Shown here piece after piece: positions 15,543 to 23,254 of a DNA stretch of 27,398 nucleotides. This DNA comes from CAZWDO01 sp964632485 [NCBI: uncultured bacterium] (GTDB taxonomy: Bacteria > JAGOEH01): contig CAZWDO010000002.1 in assembly GCA_964632485.1 (NCBI GenBank), positions 320,033 through 347,430 on the forward strand, written 5' to 3'. The position numbers and the translations under genes were made by a program. Under the pieces are notes generated by a model that was not told the origin of the DNA, did no database searches, and worked only from the letters and a program-made list of their open reading frames with translations. How positions within the stretch are numbered: the first letter of the stretch is position 1; the number at the start of each line of letters is the position of its first letter.

Positions 15543-17093
15543 ATGACCAATCAGACTAAAGAAGAGCGTTTGCTGCAAATGAGGGAACAGGCCCGGATAG
15601 GCGGAGGAAGCGAAAAAAAAGAACAACAGCGGAAAAAAGGCAAAATGACGGCTCGCGAACGGATTGAGATACTGATGGATCCCGGTTCCTTTCGCGAACT
15701 GGATATGTTTGTCCAGCATCGGACAACTGATTTTGATATGGAAAAAAAGAAATTTATGGGAGATAGCGTCGTTACGGGTTGGGGAACTGTGAATGGTCGG
15801 ATTGTTTACGTCTTTAGCCAGGATTTTACGGTTTTAGGCGGCAGCCTGGGGGAAGTTCACTCAGAAAAAATATGTAAGATCATGGATATGGCGATGAAAA
15901 ACGGCGCTCCGATTATTGGGATCAATGATTCGGGCGGCGCCCGCATCCAGGAGGGTGTGGTCAGTCTGGGCGCTTATGCCGAAATATTCTTGCGCAACAC
16001 CTTGGCCTCCGGGTTGATTCCTCAGATTTCCGTCATTATGGGACCCTGCGCCGGCGGAGCGGTTTACAGTCCCGCTTTAACCGATTTTATCTTTATGGTT
16101 AAAAACACCAGCTACATGTTCATTACCGGCCCCGACGTCGTTAAAGCCGTTACGCATGAAGATGTTTCCTTCGAAGAGTTGGGGGGAGCATCTGTTCATT
16201 CTTCAAAAAGCGGGGTCTGTCATTATATGGCGGAAAATGAAACGGAATGTCTGGAAAGTATCCGTTCATTATTAGAATATTTGCCTTCTAATAATATGGA
16301 TGAAGCTCCCCATGCCGATACGAAAGATGATCCCAACCGTATGGAATTAGAACTGGATACTCTGATTCCGGATGAACCCAACAAACCGTACGATATTAAA
16401 GAAGTCATCCGCCGGGTCGTCGATAACGGCGATTTTTTTGAGATTCACGAACGGTATGCGCAAAACATTGTAGTTGGTTTTGGCCATCTGGGTGGTCAAC
16501 CGGTGGGCATTGTGGCCAACCAGCCGGCAGTATTGGCAGGTGTTCTCGATATCAAATCATCCCTTAAAGGCGCTCGATTTGTGAGGTTTTGCGATTGCTT
16601 TAATATTCCTATCGTTGTGTTTGAAGATGTCCCGGGATTTTTACCTGGAGTGGATCAAGAACATGGCGGGATTATCATCCACGGCGCCAAGCTATTGCAC
16701 GCCTTCTGCGAAGCCACAGTTCCTAAATTGACGGTGATTACCCGCAAGGCTTACGGCGGGGCGTATGATGTGATGAATTCCAAGCATATACGCGGTGATT
16801 TCAATGTGGCCTGGCCGACGGCGGAAATCGCAGTGATGGGACCCGAGGGCGCGGTGAATATCATTTTTCGCAAGGAGATTGCGGAAGCAGAAAATCCGTC
16901 AGTCAAGCGTGAAGAGATGATCAGTCTTTATCGTGAAAAATTTGCCAATCCGTATGTCGCCGCTTCCAGGGGGTATCTGGATGATATTATTGAACCCCGC
17001 GAAACGCGTCCCCGCTTGATTGAAGCCCTCAAAATGCTCAATAAAAAGCGTGATATGAATCCACCGAAAAAACATCCGAATATTCCCCTATAA
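15543..17093 (+). CDS. Acyl-CoA carboxyltransferase, 12S / MmdA / PccB-like subunit
   Basis: I chose the ATG at 15543 (516 residues), with AGGGAG 6-11 bases upstream; an ATG at 15465 overlaps the promoter. The crotonase-like double carboxyltransferase fold is evident: [107 protein letters not shown] and [19 protein letters not shown]. This family transfers CO2 between biotin and propionyl-/methylmalonyl-CoA. It is shared by propionyl-CoA carboxylase beta, methylmalonyl-CoA decarboxylase alpha and the 12S subunit of transcarboxylase, and sequence alone does not separate them. The next two genes (5S-like and biotin carrier) favour the transcarboxylase reading. Confidence 0.93.
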   Translation: MTNQTKEERLLQMREQARIGGGSEKKEQQRKKGKMTARERIEILMDPGSFRELDMFVQHRTTDFDMEKKKFMGDSVVTGWGTVNGRIVYVFSQDFTVLGGSLGEVHSEKICKIMDMAMKNGAPIIGINDSGGARIQEGVVSLGAYAEIFLRNTLASGLIPQISVIMGPCAGGAVYSPALTDFIFMVKNTSYMFITGPDVVKAVTHEDVSFEELGGASVHSSKSGVCHYMAENETECLESIRSLLEYLPSNNMDEAPHADTKDDPNRMELELDTLIPDEPNKPYDIKEVIRRVVDNGDFFEIHERYAQNIVVGFGHLGGQPVGIVANQPAVLAGVLDIKSSLKGARFVRFCDCFNIPIVVFEDVPGFLPGVDQEHGGIIIHGAKLLHAFCEATVPKLTVITRKAYGGAYDVMNSKHIRGDFNVAWPTAEIAVMGPEGAVNIIFRKEIAEAENPSVKREEMISLYREKFANPYVAASRGYLDDIIEPRETRPRLIEALKMLNKKRDMNPPKKHPNIPL

Positions 17094-17130
17094 ATTGACG
17101 GAATATAGTAACCGTTTGAAAGGATCAGCC

Positions 17131-18618
17131 ATGAATCAAAAGCCTTTACAAATCACGGATACCATATTGCGTGATGCTCATCAATCCTTGCTGGCTACTC
17201 GTATGCAGTTTGAGGATATGTTAAAAATTGCCCCAAAGTTAGATAACATTGGGTACTGGTCGTTAGAGATGTGGGGCGGCGCCACTTTTGACAGCGCGAT
17301 GCGCTTTTTAGGCGAGGACCCGTGGGAACGTTTGCGAAAACTTCGTATCGCCATGCCGAAGACGCGGCTGCAGATGCTGTTGCGCGGCCAGAATTTAGTG
17401 GGTTACAAGCATTATGCAGACTATAATGCGGAAAAATTTATCGTGTGCGCCCGGAAAAACGGTATCGATGTCTTTCGCATTTTCGATGCGCTCAATGATA
17501 TACGGAATATGGCCTTTGCCATGAAAATTGCAAAACGCGAAGGGGGCCATGTCCAAGCCACTATCAGCTATACGACCAGTCCGGTACACGATATCCCCTC
17601 GTTTGTCCGCATGGGTATGGAATTAGCCGAATTAGGCGCCGATTCGATCTGCATCAAGGATATGGCCGGTTTGATTACGCCTTATGCCGCTTATGAATTG
17701 GTGGATGCGTTGAAAAAACAGATTGGATTACCCATTCAATTGCATACTCACTACACTAGCGGTATGGGAACTGCCGCTTTGCTGAAAGCCGTTGAAGCGG
17801 GTGTCGATGGCGTCGATACGGCGATATCCTCTCTTTCTTTATCGACTTCCCAGCCACCCACGGAAACGATGGTCGCTATTTTAAATCAGACTCCGCGCGA
17901 TACCGGCTTGCATCTGGGGGATCTGGCGGATATTGCCCGCGATGTGACTCAAATTCGTAAAAAATATGCTCATTTCGAAACCGGTATCAGCCCAGTCGAT
18001 GTTAATGTCCTGCAATTCCAGGTGCCCGGCGGAATGCTATCCAACCTGGTGAGTCAATTGCGCGAACAGAATGCAATGGATAAGTATTACGATGTTTTAG
18101 ATGAAATCCCGCGTGTCCGCAAAGACATGGGTTATCCGCCACTGGTGACGCCCACGAGTCAAATCGTCGGCACTCAGGCTACATTGAACGTTCTGACCGG
18201 GGAACAGTATAAAATCATTCCCGAAGAAGTCAAACAATATCTTCGAGGCTATTATGGAAAACCCCCCGCGGAAGTGAATCCCCGATTGATCAAACAGGCC
18301 ATCGGTGAAGAGATTCCCATTACCTGCCGACCGGCGGATTTGATTCCTCCCGGGTGGGAAAAAGCCAGAAGCGAAATCGGCGATTTAGCGGAATCGGATG
18401 AAGACGCGCTATCCTACGCTTTATTTCCTCAGATCGCCAGATCTTTTTTAGAACGACGCAAGAATAAATTGGGAGGGAAGGAAGAACTGGCGGCCGCTCT
18501 GGCTGCGTATCTGATTTTGCAGAAGAGTAGCGGAGCGCAAGACGCCGCCGCGCCTGCAACCACCCCTGGCTCGCAATGGAAAATCACCGCCCGTATGATG
18601 CAAATGAGAGGATGGTAA
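17131..18618 (+). CDS. Biotin-dependent carboxyltransferase, transcarboxylase 5S / OadA / PycB-like
   Basis: I chose the ATG at 17131 (495 residues), with AAAGGA at 6-nt spacing, over a TTG at 17095. The TIM-barrel start ITDTILRDAHQSLLATRM is diagnostic. It is followed by LEMWGGATFD, DVFRIFDALND, CIKDMAGL with the lysine expected to be carbamylated (K176), and the metal-site HTHYTSG. The C-terminal ~150 residues match the conserved PycB/5S accessory region (YPPLVTPTSQIVGTQATLNVL, YYGKPPAEV). The enzyme moves CO2 between biotin and pyruvate/oxaloacetate. No biotinyl domain is fused at its C-terminus; a separate carrier gene follows after one base. This is the arrangement of the 5S subunit rather than of single-chain OadA or pyruvate carboxylase. 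Confidence 0.92.
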   Translation: MNQKPLQITDTILRDAHQSLLATRMQFEDMLKIAPKLDNIGYWSLEMWGGATFDSAMRFLGEDPWERLRKLRIAMPKTRLQMLLRGQNLVGYKHYADYNAEKFIVCARKNGIDVFRIFDALNDIRNMAFAMKIAKREGGHVQATISYTTSPVHDIPSFVRMGMELAELGADSICIKDMAGLITPYAAYELVDALKKQIGLPIQLHTHYTSGMGTAALLKAVEAGVDGVDTAISSLSLSTSQPPTETMVAILNQTPRDTGLHLGDLADIARDVTQIRKKYAHFETGISPVDVNVLQFQVPGGMLSNLVSQLREQNAMDKYYDVLDEIPRVRKDMGYPPLVTPTSQIVGTQATLNVLTGEQYKIIPEEVKQYLRGYYGKPPAEVNPRLIKQAIGEEIPITCRPADLIPPGWEKARSEIGDLAESDEDALSYALFPQIARSFLERRKNKLGGKEELAAALAAYLILQKSSGAQDAAAPATTPGSQWKITARMMQMRGW

Positions 18619-18619
18619 G

Positions 18620-19093
18620 ATGAATCGAAAATTCAAAATCACCCTGGATGGCTCGGTATATGAAATTGAAAATAAAGATGCGATACTGGTCGTTAATAAC
18701 CAGGAATTTCAGTGGCATGCCGATGAAAAAGGCATCCATATCAATCATAACCCGCATAGCGTTGAAATCAAAGAGAATTCGGCTATTATCGATGGAATTG
18801 CCTATCCGCTGGTTATCGAAGGATTTGAAGAAAAAAGCCCGCCGAAGAAGAGAAAAACTGGCGCATCCGGCGCTTTGAATGAGAGTGATCTGCATGCAAT
18901 CATGCCCGGGTTGATCGTCAAGATCCTCATGGGAGAAGGAGAGGCCGTGCAATCCGGCGATGTGGTGATGATCCTCGAAGCGATGAAGATGCAGAACGAA
19001 ATTCGCGCCGGCAAAGCGGGCATACTGCGCCATCTGTATGTCAAAGCGGGGGAATCCGTAGAGATGAATCAGCCTTTAGCGACCATCGAATAA
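18620..19093 (+). CDS. Biotin carboxyl carrier protein (1.3S / OadA-C / AccB-like)
   Basis: 157 residues. The C-terminal ~70 are a biotinyl domain with AIMPGLIVKILMGEGE and EAMKM, whose lysine (K123) is the biotinylation site; AGESVEMNQPLATIE closes the domain. Residues ~70-88 form a basic, Pro/Ala/Gly-containing linker (EKSPPKKRKTGASGA). Residues 1-70 are an additional beta-rich segment (KFKITLDGSVYEIENK ... HSVEIKENSAIIDGIAYPLVIEG), as found in methylmalonyl-CoA decarboxylase and acyl-CoA carboxylase carriers. The start lies 1 bp after the preceding stop, so it is coupled. The protein shuttles carboxyl groups between the two carboxyltransferases encoded upstream. Confidence 0.95.
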   Translation: MNRKFKITLDGSVYEIENKDAILVVNNQEFQWHADEKGIHINHNPHSVEIKENSAIIDGIAYPLVIEGFEEKSPPKKRKTGASGALNESDLHAIMPGLIVKILMGEGEAVQSGDVVMILEAMKMQNEIRAGKAGILRHLYVKAGESVEMNQPLATIE

Positions 19094-19208
19094 CGACAGA
19101 AGGAGGGGGCGACTTGACCCGGCATCCACGGATAAATTATCTTCGTAGCAGCGACTTTTAAATCGCTACTCCCTCTCCGTATCTTTTGATGGTTCTTGAA
19201 AAAAAAGC

Positions 19209-19237
19209 TTGACAAATCGCTTTTCTCCAATTATTAT
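19209..19237 (+). promoter_or_regulatory. Promoter upstream of the cation transporter
   Basis: TTGACA (19209-19214) and TATTAT (19232-19237) with a 17-base spacer. Transcription would start near 19244, giving a leader of ~290 nt that contains a REP-like palindrome and a structured repeat. The sequence just before it (TTGAAAAAAAAGCTTGACAA) recurs before the promoter at 21757. Confidence 0.6.
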
Positions 19238-19340
19238 AGTATAAATCGATAGTCAGTTCAGCATTTATTAACATTGACCATGCGATAGCTGTATATTAAA
19301 TTTTGATGAAAATGGAGCGCGGCATCCGGAATCCTGTCTT

Positions 19341-19371
19341 TTCCGTCATTCCGGACTTGATCCGGAATCCA
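19341..19371. repeat. REP-like palindrome
   Basis: TTCCGTCATTCCGGACTTGA continues into TCCGGAATCCA. The arms ATTCCGGA (19348-19355) and TCCGGAAT (19361-19368) form a perfect 8-bp stem with a 5-nt loop. Related copies occur at 21566-21594 and 25714-25790. Confidence 0.75.
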
Positions 19372-19423
19372 TAGGTAGACTCTATAACTCACCATTAAAT
19401 GTTTAGTCCCTGAAATTTTTGAA
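19365..19423. repeat. Degenerate ~60-bp intergenic repeat, copy 1
   Basis: The segment from GAATCCATAGGTAGA through CACCATTAAATGTTTAG to TGAAATTTTTGAA aligns along its length with 21689-21749. It follows a REP-like palindrome, as the second copy follows REP-like sequence. The similarity is visible by eye, with scattered mismatches. Confidence 0.6.
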
Positions 19424-19425
19424 GA

Positions 19426-19509
19426 GCCGATAAGCCGCGGAATGTTCCTGACGCTGCGCGCCGGAGAACATGCCAATAGAACCGATCTCTTCGGGACGGC
19501 TCATCGGCG
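19426..19509 (+). repeat. Structured ~84-nt repeat, copy 1, in the cation transporter leader
   Basis: Nearly identical to 23289-23371. Outer arms GCCGAT (19426-19431) and ATCGGC (19503-19508) pair. Inside, an ATGTTC ... GAACAT hairpin and a CCGAT-CTCTTCGGGA-CGG hairpin are possible, so the unit could fold as a three-way junction. It ends 27 bp before the transporter ATG. It gives a spurious in-frame extension of the transporter, which I exclude. Confidence 0.7.
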
Positions 19510-19535
19510 CAATTAGTCCAAAATTCGGAGAAGAT

Positions 19536-20438
19536 ATGAGCCACAATCACAGTTATGAGATAGAAAATTACAATCGTTCCTTTGCTATTGGCGTTATACT
19601 TAATATCGTTTTCGTTGCTATCGAGGCCTGCTATGGGATATTTTCTGATTCACTTGCGCTGATAGCGGACGCAGGACACAATTTAAGCGATGTGATCAGT
19701 CTGCTGCTTGCCTGGGGTGCAAGCGTGCTTGCCACAAAAGCTGCGACAGAGAAGCGGACATATGGATTCCGAAAGGCTACAGTTATGGCTTCTCTGGCTA
19801 GTGCGATACTTCTACTTGTTGCCCTCGGAGGTATTACCTGGGAAGTCATCGAGCGTTTATTCAACCCGAAGCCTGTTGAAGGCATGACGATTATTGTGGT
19901 GGCTGCAATTGGGGTTGTCATCAATTCCTTAACTGCATTACTTTTTGTCAATGGCCAAAAACATGACCTAAATATAAGGGGCGCCTTCCTTCATATGACT
20001 GCTGACGCAGCGGTATCTCTTGGTGTTGTTGTCGCAGGCATATTCATCATAGTTAAGGATTGGCTTTGGATTGATCCTGTGGTAAGCCTTATGATCGTCG
20101 CTGTTATCCTTGTCGGCACATGGGGATTGCTTAGAGATTCCATAAACTATGCGATGGATGCCGTACCCGATAGCATCGATATCCCCGCCGTAAGGGACTA
20201 TTTGATGAGCTTTGATTGTGTCAATCGCATTCATGATTTGCATGTCTGGCCGTTGAGTACTACCGAGATTGCGCTGACTGTTCATATAGTGGTGAATAAC
20301 GATTCATTGGATAATAATTTCCTGGGAAACCTCCAGCAATACTTGCACGATCATTTCGGAATAGAGCATTCGACAATTCAGCTTGAGACATCCAAGGGTG
20401 AAAGTGGCTGTATGCTGGATAATCACAAATGCGTGTAG
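19536..20438 (+). CDS. Cation diffusion facilitator (CDF) family metal exporter
   Basis: I chose the ATG at 19536 (300 residues), preceded by CGGAGAAGAT, because the upstream in-frame start at 19470 lies within a repeat. Six membrane helices are expected: ~18-36, ~40-60, ~83-104, ~117-138, ~152-172 and ~178-198. The metal-site motifs are H48xxxD52 in helix 2 (DAGHNLSD) and H153xxxD157 in helix 5 (HMTAD). This H/D pattern is typical of Zn2+ (and Co2+/Cd2+) exporters such as ZitB/CzcD, which exchange metal for H+. The short N-terminal segment has a His pair (MSHNHS), and the cytoplasmic C-terminal domain (~205-300) has IHDLHVWPLSTTEIALTVHI and HFGIEHSTIQLE, expected for the CDF dimerisation domain. 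It is the first gene of the mosaic region. The metal is not determined by sequence alone. Confidence 0.93.
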   Translation: MSHNHSYEIENYNRSFAIGVILNIVFVAIEACYGIFSDSLALIADAGHNLSDVISLLLAWGASVLATKAATEKRTYGFRKATVMASLASAILLLVALGGITWEVIERLFNPKPVEGMTIIVVAAIGVVINSLTALLFVNGQKHDLNIRGAFLHMTADAAVSLGVVVAGIFIIVKDWLWIDPVVSLMIVAVILVGTWGLLRDSINYAMDAVPDSIDIPAVRDYLMSFDCVNRIHDLHVWPLSTTEIALTVHIVVNNDSLDNNFLGNLQQYLHDHFGIEHSTIQLETSKGESGCMLDNHKCV

Positions 20439-20442
20439 GAAG

Positions 20443-20518
20443 GGCTAACAAAGAGCTGCGCCGGACGGTAATTCTACTGCGCTATATTGCCAGCCGGTTA
20501 TGCGGCGCGATCAGCTCT
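20443..20518 (+). repeat. Long imperfect palindrome after the transporter; terminator- or attC-like
   Basis: AGAGCTG (20452-20458) pairs with CAGCTCT (20512-20518), then CGCCG with CGGCG and a partial CCGG-xx-GG / CC-xx-CCGG inner stem. The ends read GGCTAACA (20443-20450) and GGTTATGC (20496-20503), loosely like the R'' and R' boxes of an integron attC site of ~61 bp. The box matches are imperfect (GTTATGC versus GTTRRRY), so attC is only one possibility; a folded 3' end of the transporter transcript is another. Confidence 0.35.
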
Positions 20519-20561
20519 ATGATCATATTCAAAAATGTTTTTGCAATAGGAGCGTTTGCTT

Positions 20562-20717
20562 ATGATTGACCAACCTAAAAATATTCTTTTGGTAGAGGAT
20601 GAACCCATTATTGCATTCATGGAATCTACGCAATTGCAAACGATGGGATATCACATTCAGTATACAATTAATGGAGAACAGGCCATTGAGATGGTAAGTA
20701 ACAACAACAATCATTAA
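20562..20717 (+). pseudogene. Truncated response-regulator receiver domain (51 residues)
   Basis: ATG at 20562 is preceded by ATAGGAG. The frame reads NILLVEDEPIIAFMESTQLQ and then MGYHIQYTINGEQAIEMV, i.e. the first ~50 residues of a CheY-like receiver with the acidic ED pair of the Mg2+ site. It stops at TAA 20715-20717 before the phosphorylatable Asp (normally near residue 55). A run of Asn codons (NNNNH) ends it. The fragment cannot act as a phospho-acceptor and is best read as the 5' remnant of a REC-containing sensor kinase or regulator. The TAA is part of TAAGGAG, the ribosome binding site of the methyltransferase, so the remnant may now serve as a translated leader. Confidence 0.75.
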
Positions 20718-20731
20718 GGAGATTTTTCACC

Positions 20732-21478
20732 ATGGACATCCCAAGAATATTCAACATCACCGAAAGCGCTCATCGCATCCACAACCCGTTTACACCCGAA
20801 AAACTCGCTACTCTCGGCGAGGCATTACGCCTGGAACCCGGAACTCGTGTACTCGACCTCGGCAGCGGTTCGGGCGAGATGTTGTGCGTCTGGGCGCGCG
20901 ATTACGGTGTCGTCGGCACCGGCATTGATATGAGCCAGTTGTTCTCCGAGCAAGCGAAACGCCGCGCTGAAGAACTCAATGTCGCCGACCGAGTCGAGTT
21001 CATCCACGACGACGCCGCCGGCTATGTAGCCGACACAAAGGTCGGTGTGGCAGCCTGTCTCGGCGCCACGTGGATCGGAGGGGGAGTTGCCGGCACCATC
21101 GAGCTTCTGGCAAAGAGCCTCCGCAGCGGAGGGATCATCCTCATCGGCGAGCCCTATTGGCTGAAGTTACCGCCGACGGAAGAAGTTGCCAAGGGTTGCC
21201 AAGCCAGCTCGATAGCTGACTTTCTTTTGCTCCCGGAACTGCTCGCGTCTTTTGCCGACCTTGGCTACGATGTCGTGGAAATGGTTCTGGCAGACCAGAA
21301 CGGCTGGGAACGATATGAGGCGGCCAAGTGGCTCACAATGCGCCGATGGCTCCAAGTGAATCCCGATGACGACTTCGCCAAAGAAGTTCGAGCTCAACTT
21401 AACACGGAACCCGGACGCTACGCCGCTTACACGCGTGAGTACTTGGGCTGGGGTGTGTTCGCGCTCATGTTGAGATGA
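20732..21478 (+). CDS. Class I SAM-dependent methyltransferase
   Basis: 248 residues, ATG at 20732 with AAGGAG (20716-20721). Motif I is VLDLGSGSGE (40-49), with GTGIDMSQLF after the second strand, VEFIHDDAAGY for motif II/III and GGIILIGEPYW for motif IV/post-IV. The C-terminal half has LLLPELLASFADLGYDVVEMV. The fold is clearly Rossmann-type; the substrate cannot be inferred. Codon use is distinctly G+C-rich (CTCGGCGAGG-type codons) compared with the neighbouring AT-rich genes, which suggests recent acquisition. It follows the truncated receiver by 14 bp. Confidence 0.9.
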   Translation: MDIPRIFNITESAHRIHNPFTPEKLATLGEALRLEPGTRVLDLGSGSGEMLCVWARDYGVVGTGIDMSQLFSEQAKRRAEELNVADRVEFIHDDAAGYVADTKVGVAACLGATWIGGGVAGTIELLAKSLRSGGIILIGEPYWLKLPPTEEVAKGCQASSIADFLLLPELLASFADLGYDVVEMVLADQNGWERYEAAKWLTMRRWLQVNPDDDFAKEVRAQLNTEPGRYAAYTREYLGWGVFALMLR

Positions 21479-21565
21479 TGAGGGGTTTGTCGGGCTACTC
21501 AGAAAGTGGAAAAAACCCTTCATACCTGACAAGGCAATGCGCCCATTTCGACATCCAGTCTTCCC

Positions 21566-21594
21566 TGTCATTCCGGGCTTCGACTCGAAATCCA
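21566..21594. repeat. Degenerate REP-like repeat
   Basis: TGTCATTCCGGGCTTCGACT continues into CGAAATCCA. It is the same family as 19341-19371 and 25736-25790, but the right arm is mutated (CGAAAT for CGGAAT), which weakens the stem. Confidence 0.6.
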
Positions 21595-21688
21595 CGGATC
21601 GCTATCCTGCGTTATTCCGGATATCGCTCCTTGAATTCAGAAGCAGACACTATACATTCCGGTAGTTGTCTTTCCGAACTCCGCTATA

Positions 21689-21749
21689 GAATCCACGAGT
21701 AGAGTTTATTACCCACCATTGAATTTTTAAACCCTAAATTTTTTTTGAA
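21689..21749. repeat. Degenerate ~60-bp intergenic repeat, copy 2
   Basis: Aligns with 19365-19423, sharing GAATCCA, CACCATT-AAT, CCCT-AAATTTTT and a terminal TGAA. It continues directly into AAAAAAACTTGACAA, the -35 region of the promoter at 21757, so the repeat may carry a promoter. Confidence 0.6.
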
Positions 21750-21756
21750 AAAAAAC

Positions 21757-21785
21757 TTGACAAGCTAGCCGGGAAATATATATAG
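21757..21785 (+). promoter_or_regulatory. Promoter for the membrane protein gene
   Basis: TTGACA (21757-21762), then TATATA/ATATAG at a 16-17-base spacing (around 21779-21785). Transcription would start near 21792, giving a ~120-nt leader before the GTG start at 21911. Confidence 0.55.
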
Positions 21786-21910
21786 AAAATATGAAAACTT
21801 TAGAGAGCTATTAAGTCGCCGCATTGACCGAGCGATAGCATTCAAGAACAGTCGAACTTGAGCCGAAGGAAACATATTGAAACAAAACATAAATTATTTA
21901 AGGAGAAAAT

Positions 21911-22528
21911 GTGGACAAAAAGAAAAATTATTTGCGTGAAATAGTCTTGACCTGGACAATAATAACAACAACTTTTTTTTGGACTTCCACTATGAGAGCG
22001 CTCTTTAAGCCGGAAATATCTAGCTGGAGTGTCTTCAGCATGGGTGGAAAAGGCTTTTGGGGAGATTTTTGGATGTTACCGCTAATCGTATTGTTTGCTC
22101 TGTTTATCGTTTATCTCGAAGGTCGGGGAAAATTGAGAATTTTATGCCATATCTTGCTAATAAGCTGGCATCTATTGATTAATGCCATAATTCTATATGG
22201 AAGTTTCCAAAATGATGCGAATATATCTTTCGGGACATGGGGTATCAGTATGTCATTCAATTGGCTTGTTCTGCCATTCGTGATATTCTTAATTCTCACT
22301 ATCGTGTTGGCTATGAAAGAATTATCAGGGAAACTCATTGTACCCTGTTTTGATTGGACAATAATTAATTGGAAGCCATTCCTTGTTGCTTTATTGTTTT
22401 TTCCTGTAGCAATCTTTTTTTTCCGTTTAGGAACTGGGTTTAACTGGTTAATAAAAATAGCTGTAGCATCGACGATACTTCAATGGATTTTTCTATCTGA
22501 AGCTTTTGGTCGTCCATATAAGCTATAA
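21911..22528 (+). CDS. Integral membrane protein, unknown
   Basis: 205 residues with a likely GTG start at 21911, preceded by AAGGAG at 5-nt spacing; an overlapping ATG at 21909 is in another frame with only 11 codons. Five or six hydrophobic helices are visible, including EIVLTWTIITTTFFWTS, WMLPLIVLFALFIVYLEG, LCHILLISWHLLINAII, FNWLVLPFVIFLILTIVLA and FLVALLFFPVAIFFF plus a terminal IKIAVASTILQWIFL. I do not recognise a family or catalytic motif. The codon use is AT-rich, unlike the methyltransferase just upstream, so the two genes probably arrived separately. Confidence 0.75.
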   Translation: MDKKKNYLREIVLTWTIITTTFFWTSTMRALFKPEISSWSVFSMGGKGFWGDFWMLPLIVLFALFIVYLEGRGKLRILCHILLISWHLLINAIILYGSFQNDANISFGTWGISMSFNWLVLPFVIFLILTIVLAMKELSGKLIVPCFDWTIINWKPFLVALLFFPVAIFFFRLGTGFNWLIKIAVASTILQWIFLSEAFGRPYKL

Positions 22529-22640
22529 ACACTATAGTTGTAGCCCGTTTTATAAGTACTTTAGTTTAATAATTTTGAAGGCTGAAATTGTTTACTTTAG
22601 CTGTACTTGTCTATTGTCTAAAAGCGACGAACTCGTTAAA

Positions 22641-22747
22641 TAATGTGAAGGAGCGCAGCGGCTGTCGTCATACAACATCATACAACGTAGGAACTTTGCG
22701 CAGACGTGAAATTTCCCGCGCAAGCTTTAGCGAACCCTTTTCACATT
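22641..22747. repeat. ~107-bp element bounded by 9-bp inverted repeats
   Basis: TAATGTGAA (22641-22649) is the inverse of TTCACATTA (22739-22747). The interior contains a direct repeat CATACAACAT-CATACAAC (around 22669-22687). It has no coding capacity. It could be a MITE-like insertion or a regulatory palindrome before the VOC gene; no target duplication is obvious. Confidence 0.35.
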
Positions 22748-22773
22748 ATAGATAATACTATTTTGGAGTTGAT

Positions 22774-23163
22774 ATGCAAATTGAACATGTAGCAATATGG
22801 GCAAAAAATATTGAAAATCTTAAATCGTTTTATATAAAATATTTTGATGCTAAATCAAATGATAAATATATAAATGGCACAAAGGCTTTTGAATCCTATT
22901 TTTTGACATTCTCTAATGGATCAAGACTTGAAATAATGCAAATGCCTGACATCCCTGATAATAAAAATAATGCTATCGATCAATATCATGGAATAATACA
23001 TATAGCTTTTTCTGTTGGGAGTAGGCAAAAAGTAATTGATATTACTGAACGGTTGTTTAACGACGGCTATGAAATTATAAATCAACCACGGGAAACTGGA
23101 GATGGCTACTATGAAAGTTGTATTCTTGATCCAGAAAATAATAGAATAGAAATTACGGTATGA
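22774..23163 (+). CDS. VOC (glyoxalase/bleomycin-resistance) superfamily protein
   Basis: 129 residues, ATG at 22774, with TTGGAG about 7 bases upstream. The two babbab units of a VOC fold are evident, with the usual four metal-ligand positions: H5 (IEHVAIW), Glu in SRLEIMQ, His in GIIHIAFSV and Glu in NRIEITV. The pattern suits a metal-dependent lyase, dioxygenase or epimerase, or an antibiotic-binding protein; the activity cannot be chosen from sequence. The gene is strikingly A+T-rich (runs of AAT/AAA/ATA codons) against the rest of the window, a sign of transfer from a low-GC source. Confidence 0.88.
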   Translation: MQIEHVAIWAKNIENLKSFYIKYFDAKSNDKYINGTKAFESYFLTFSNGSRLEIMQMPDIPDNKNNAIDQYHGIIHIAFSVGSRQKVIDITERLFNDGYEIINQPRETGDGYYESCILDPENNRIEITV

Positions 23164-23254
23164 CGCAAAACTATACTGTCAATAACAGGCAATATAGTTT
23201 AGGTAGTCATGAAGAGCGACCTTTGCTGTTTTCATTCGTACACCTAATCTTATG

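Larger units (their letters stand above)
19094..19535. other. 442-bp intergenic leader region with repeats and a promoter
   Basis: In order: an imperfect hairpin (19145-19169, AGCGA ... TCGCT, possible weak terminator for the biotin carrier operon), a TTGACA-N17-TATTAT promoter (19209-19237), a REP-like palindrome (19341-19371), a degenerate repeat shared with 21689-21749 (19365-19423), and a structured ~84-nt repeat (19426-19509) just before the cation transporter. Short frames here do not look coding. Confidence 0.6.
21479..21910. other. 432-bp intergenic region with degenerate REP-like repeats and a promoter
   Basis: Holds REP-like sequence at 21566-21594 (GTCATTCCGGGCTTCGACTC), further CATTCCGG-type fragments near 21612 and 21656, the degenerate repeat copy 2 (21689-21749) and a promoter (21757-21785). 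I see no gene; the short reading frames consist of repeat sequence. Confidence 0.6.

Noticed and set aside
21167-21595. Long minus-strand frame opposite the methyltransferase
   Set aside because: It overlaps a well-supported methyltransferase on the other strand, runs into repeat sequence and has no ribosome binding site or recognisable motif.
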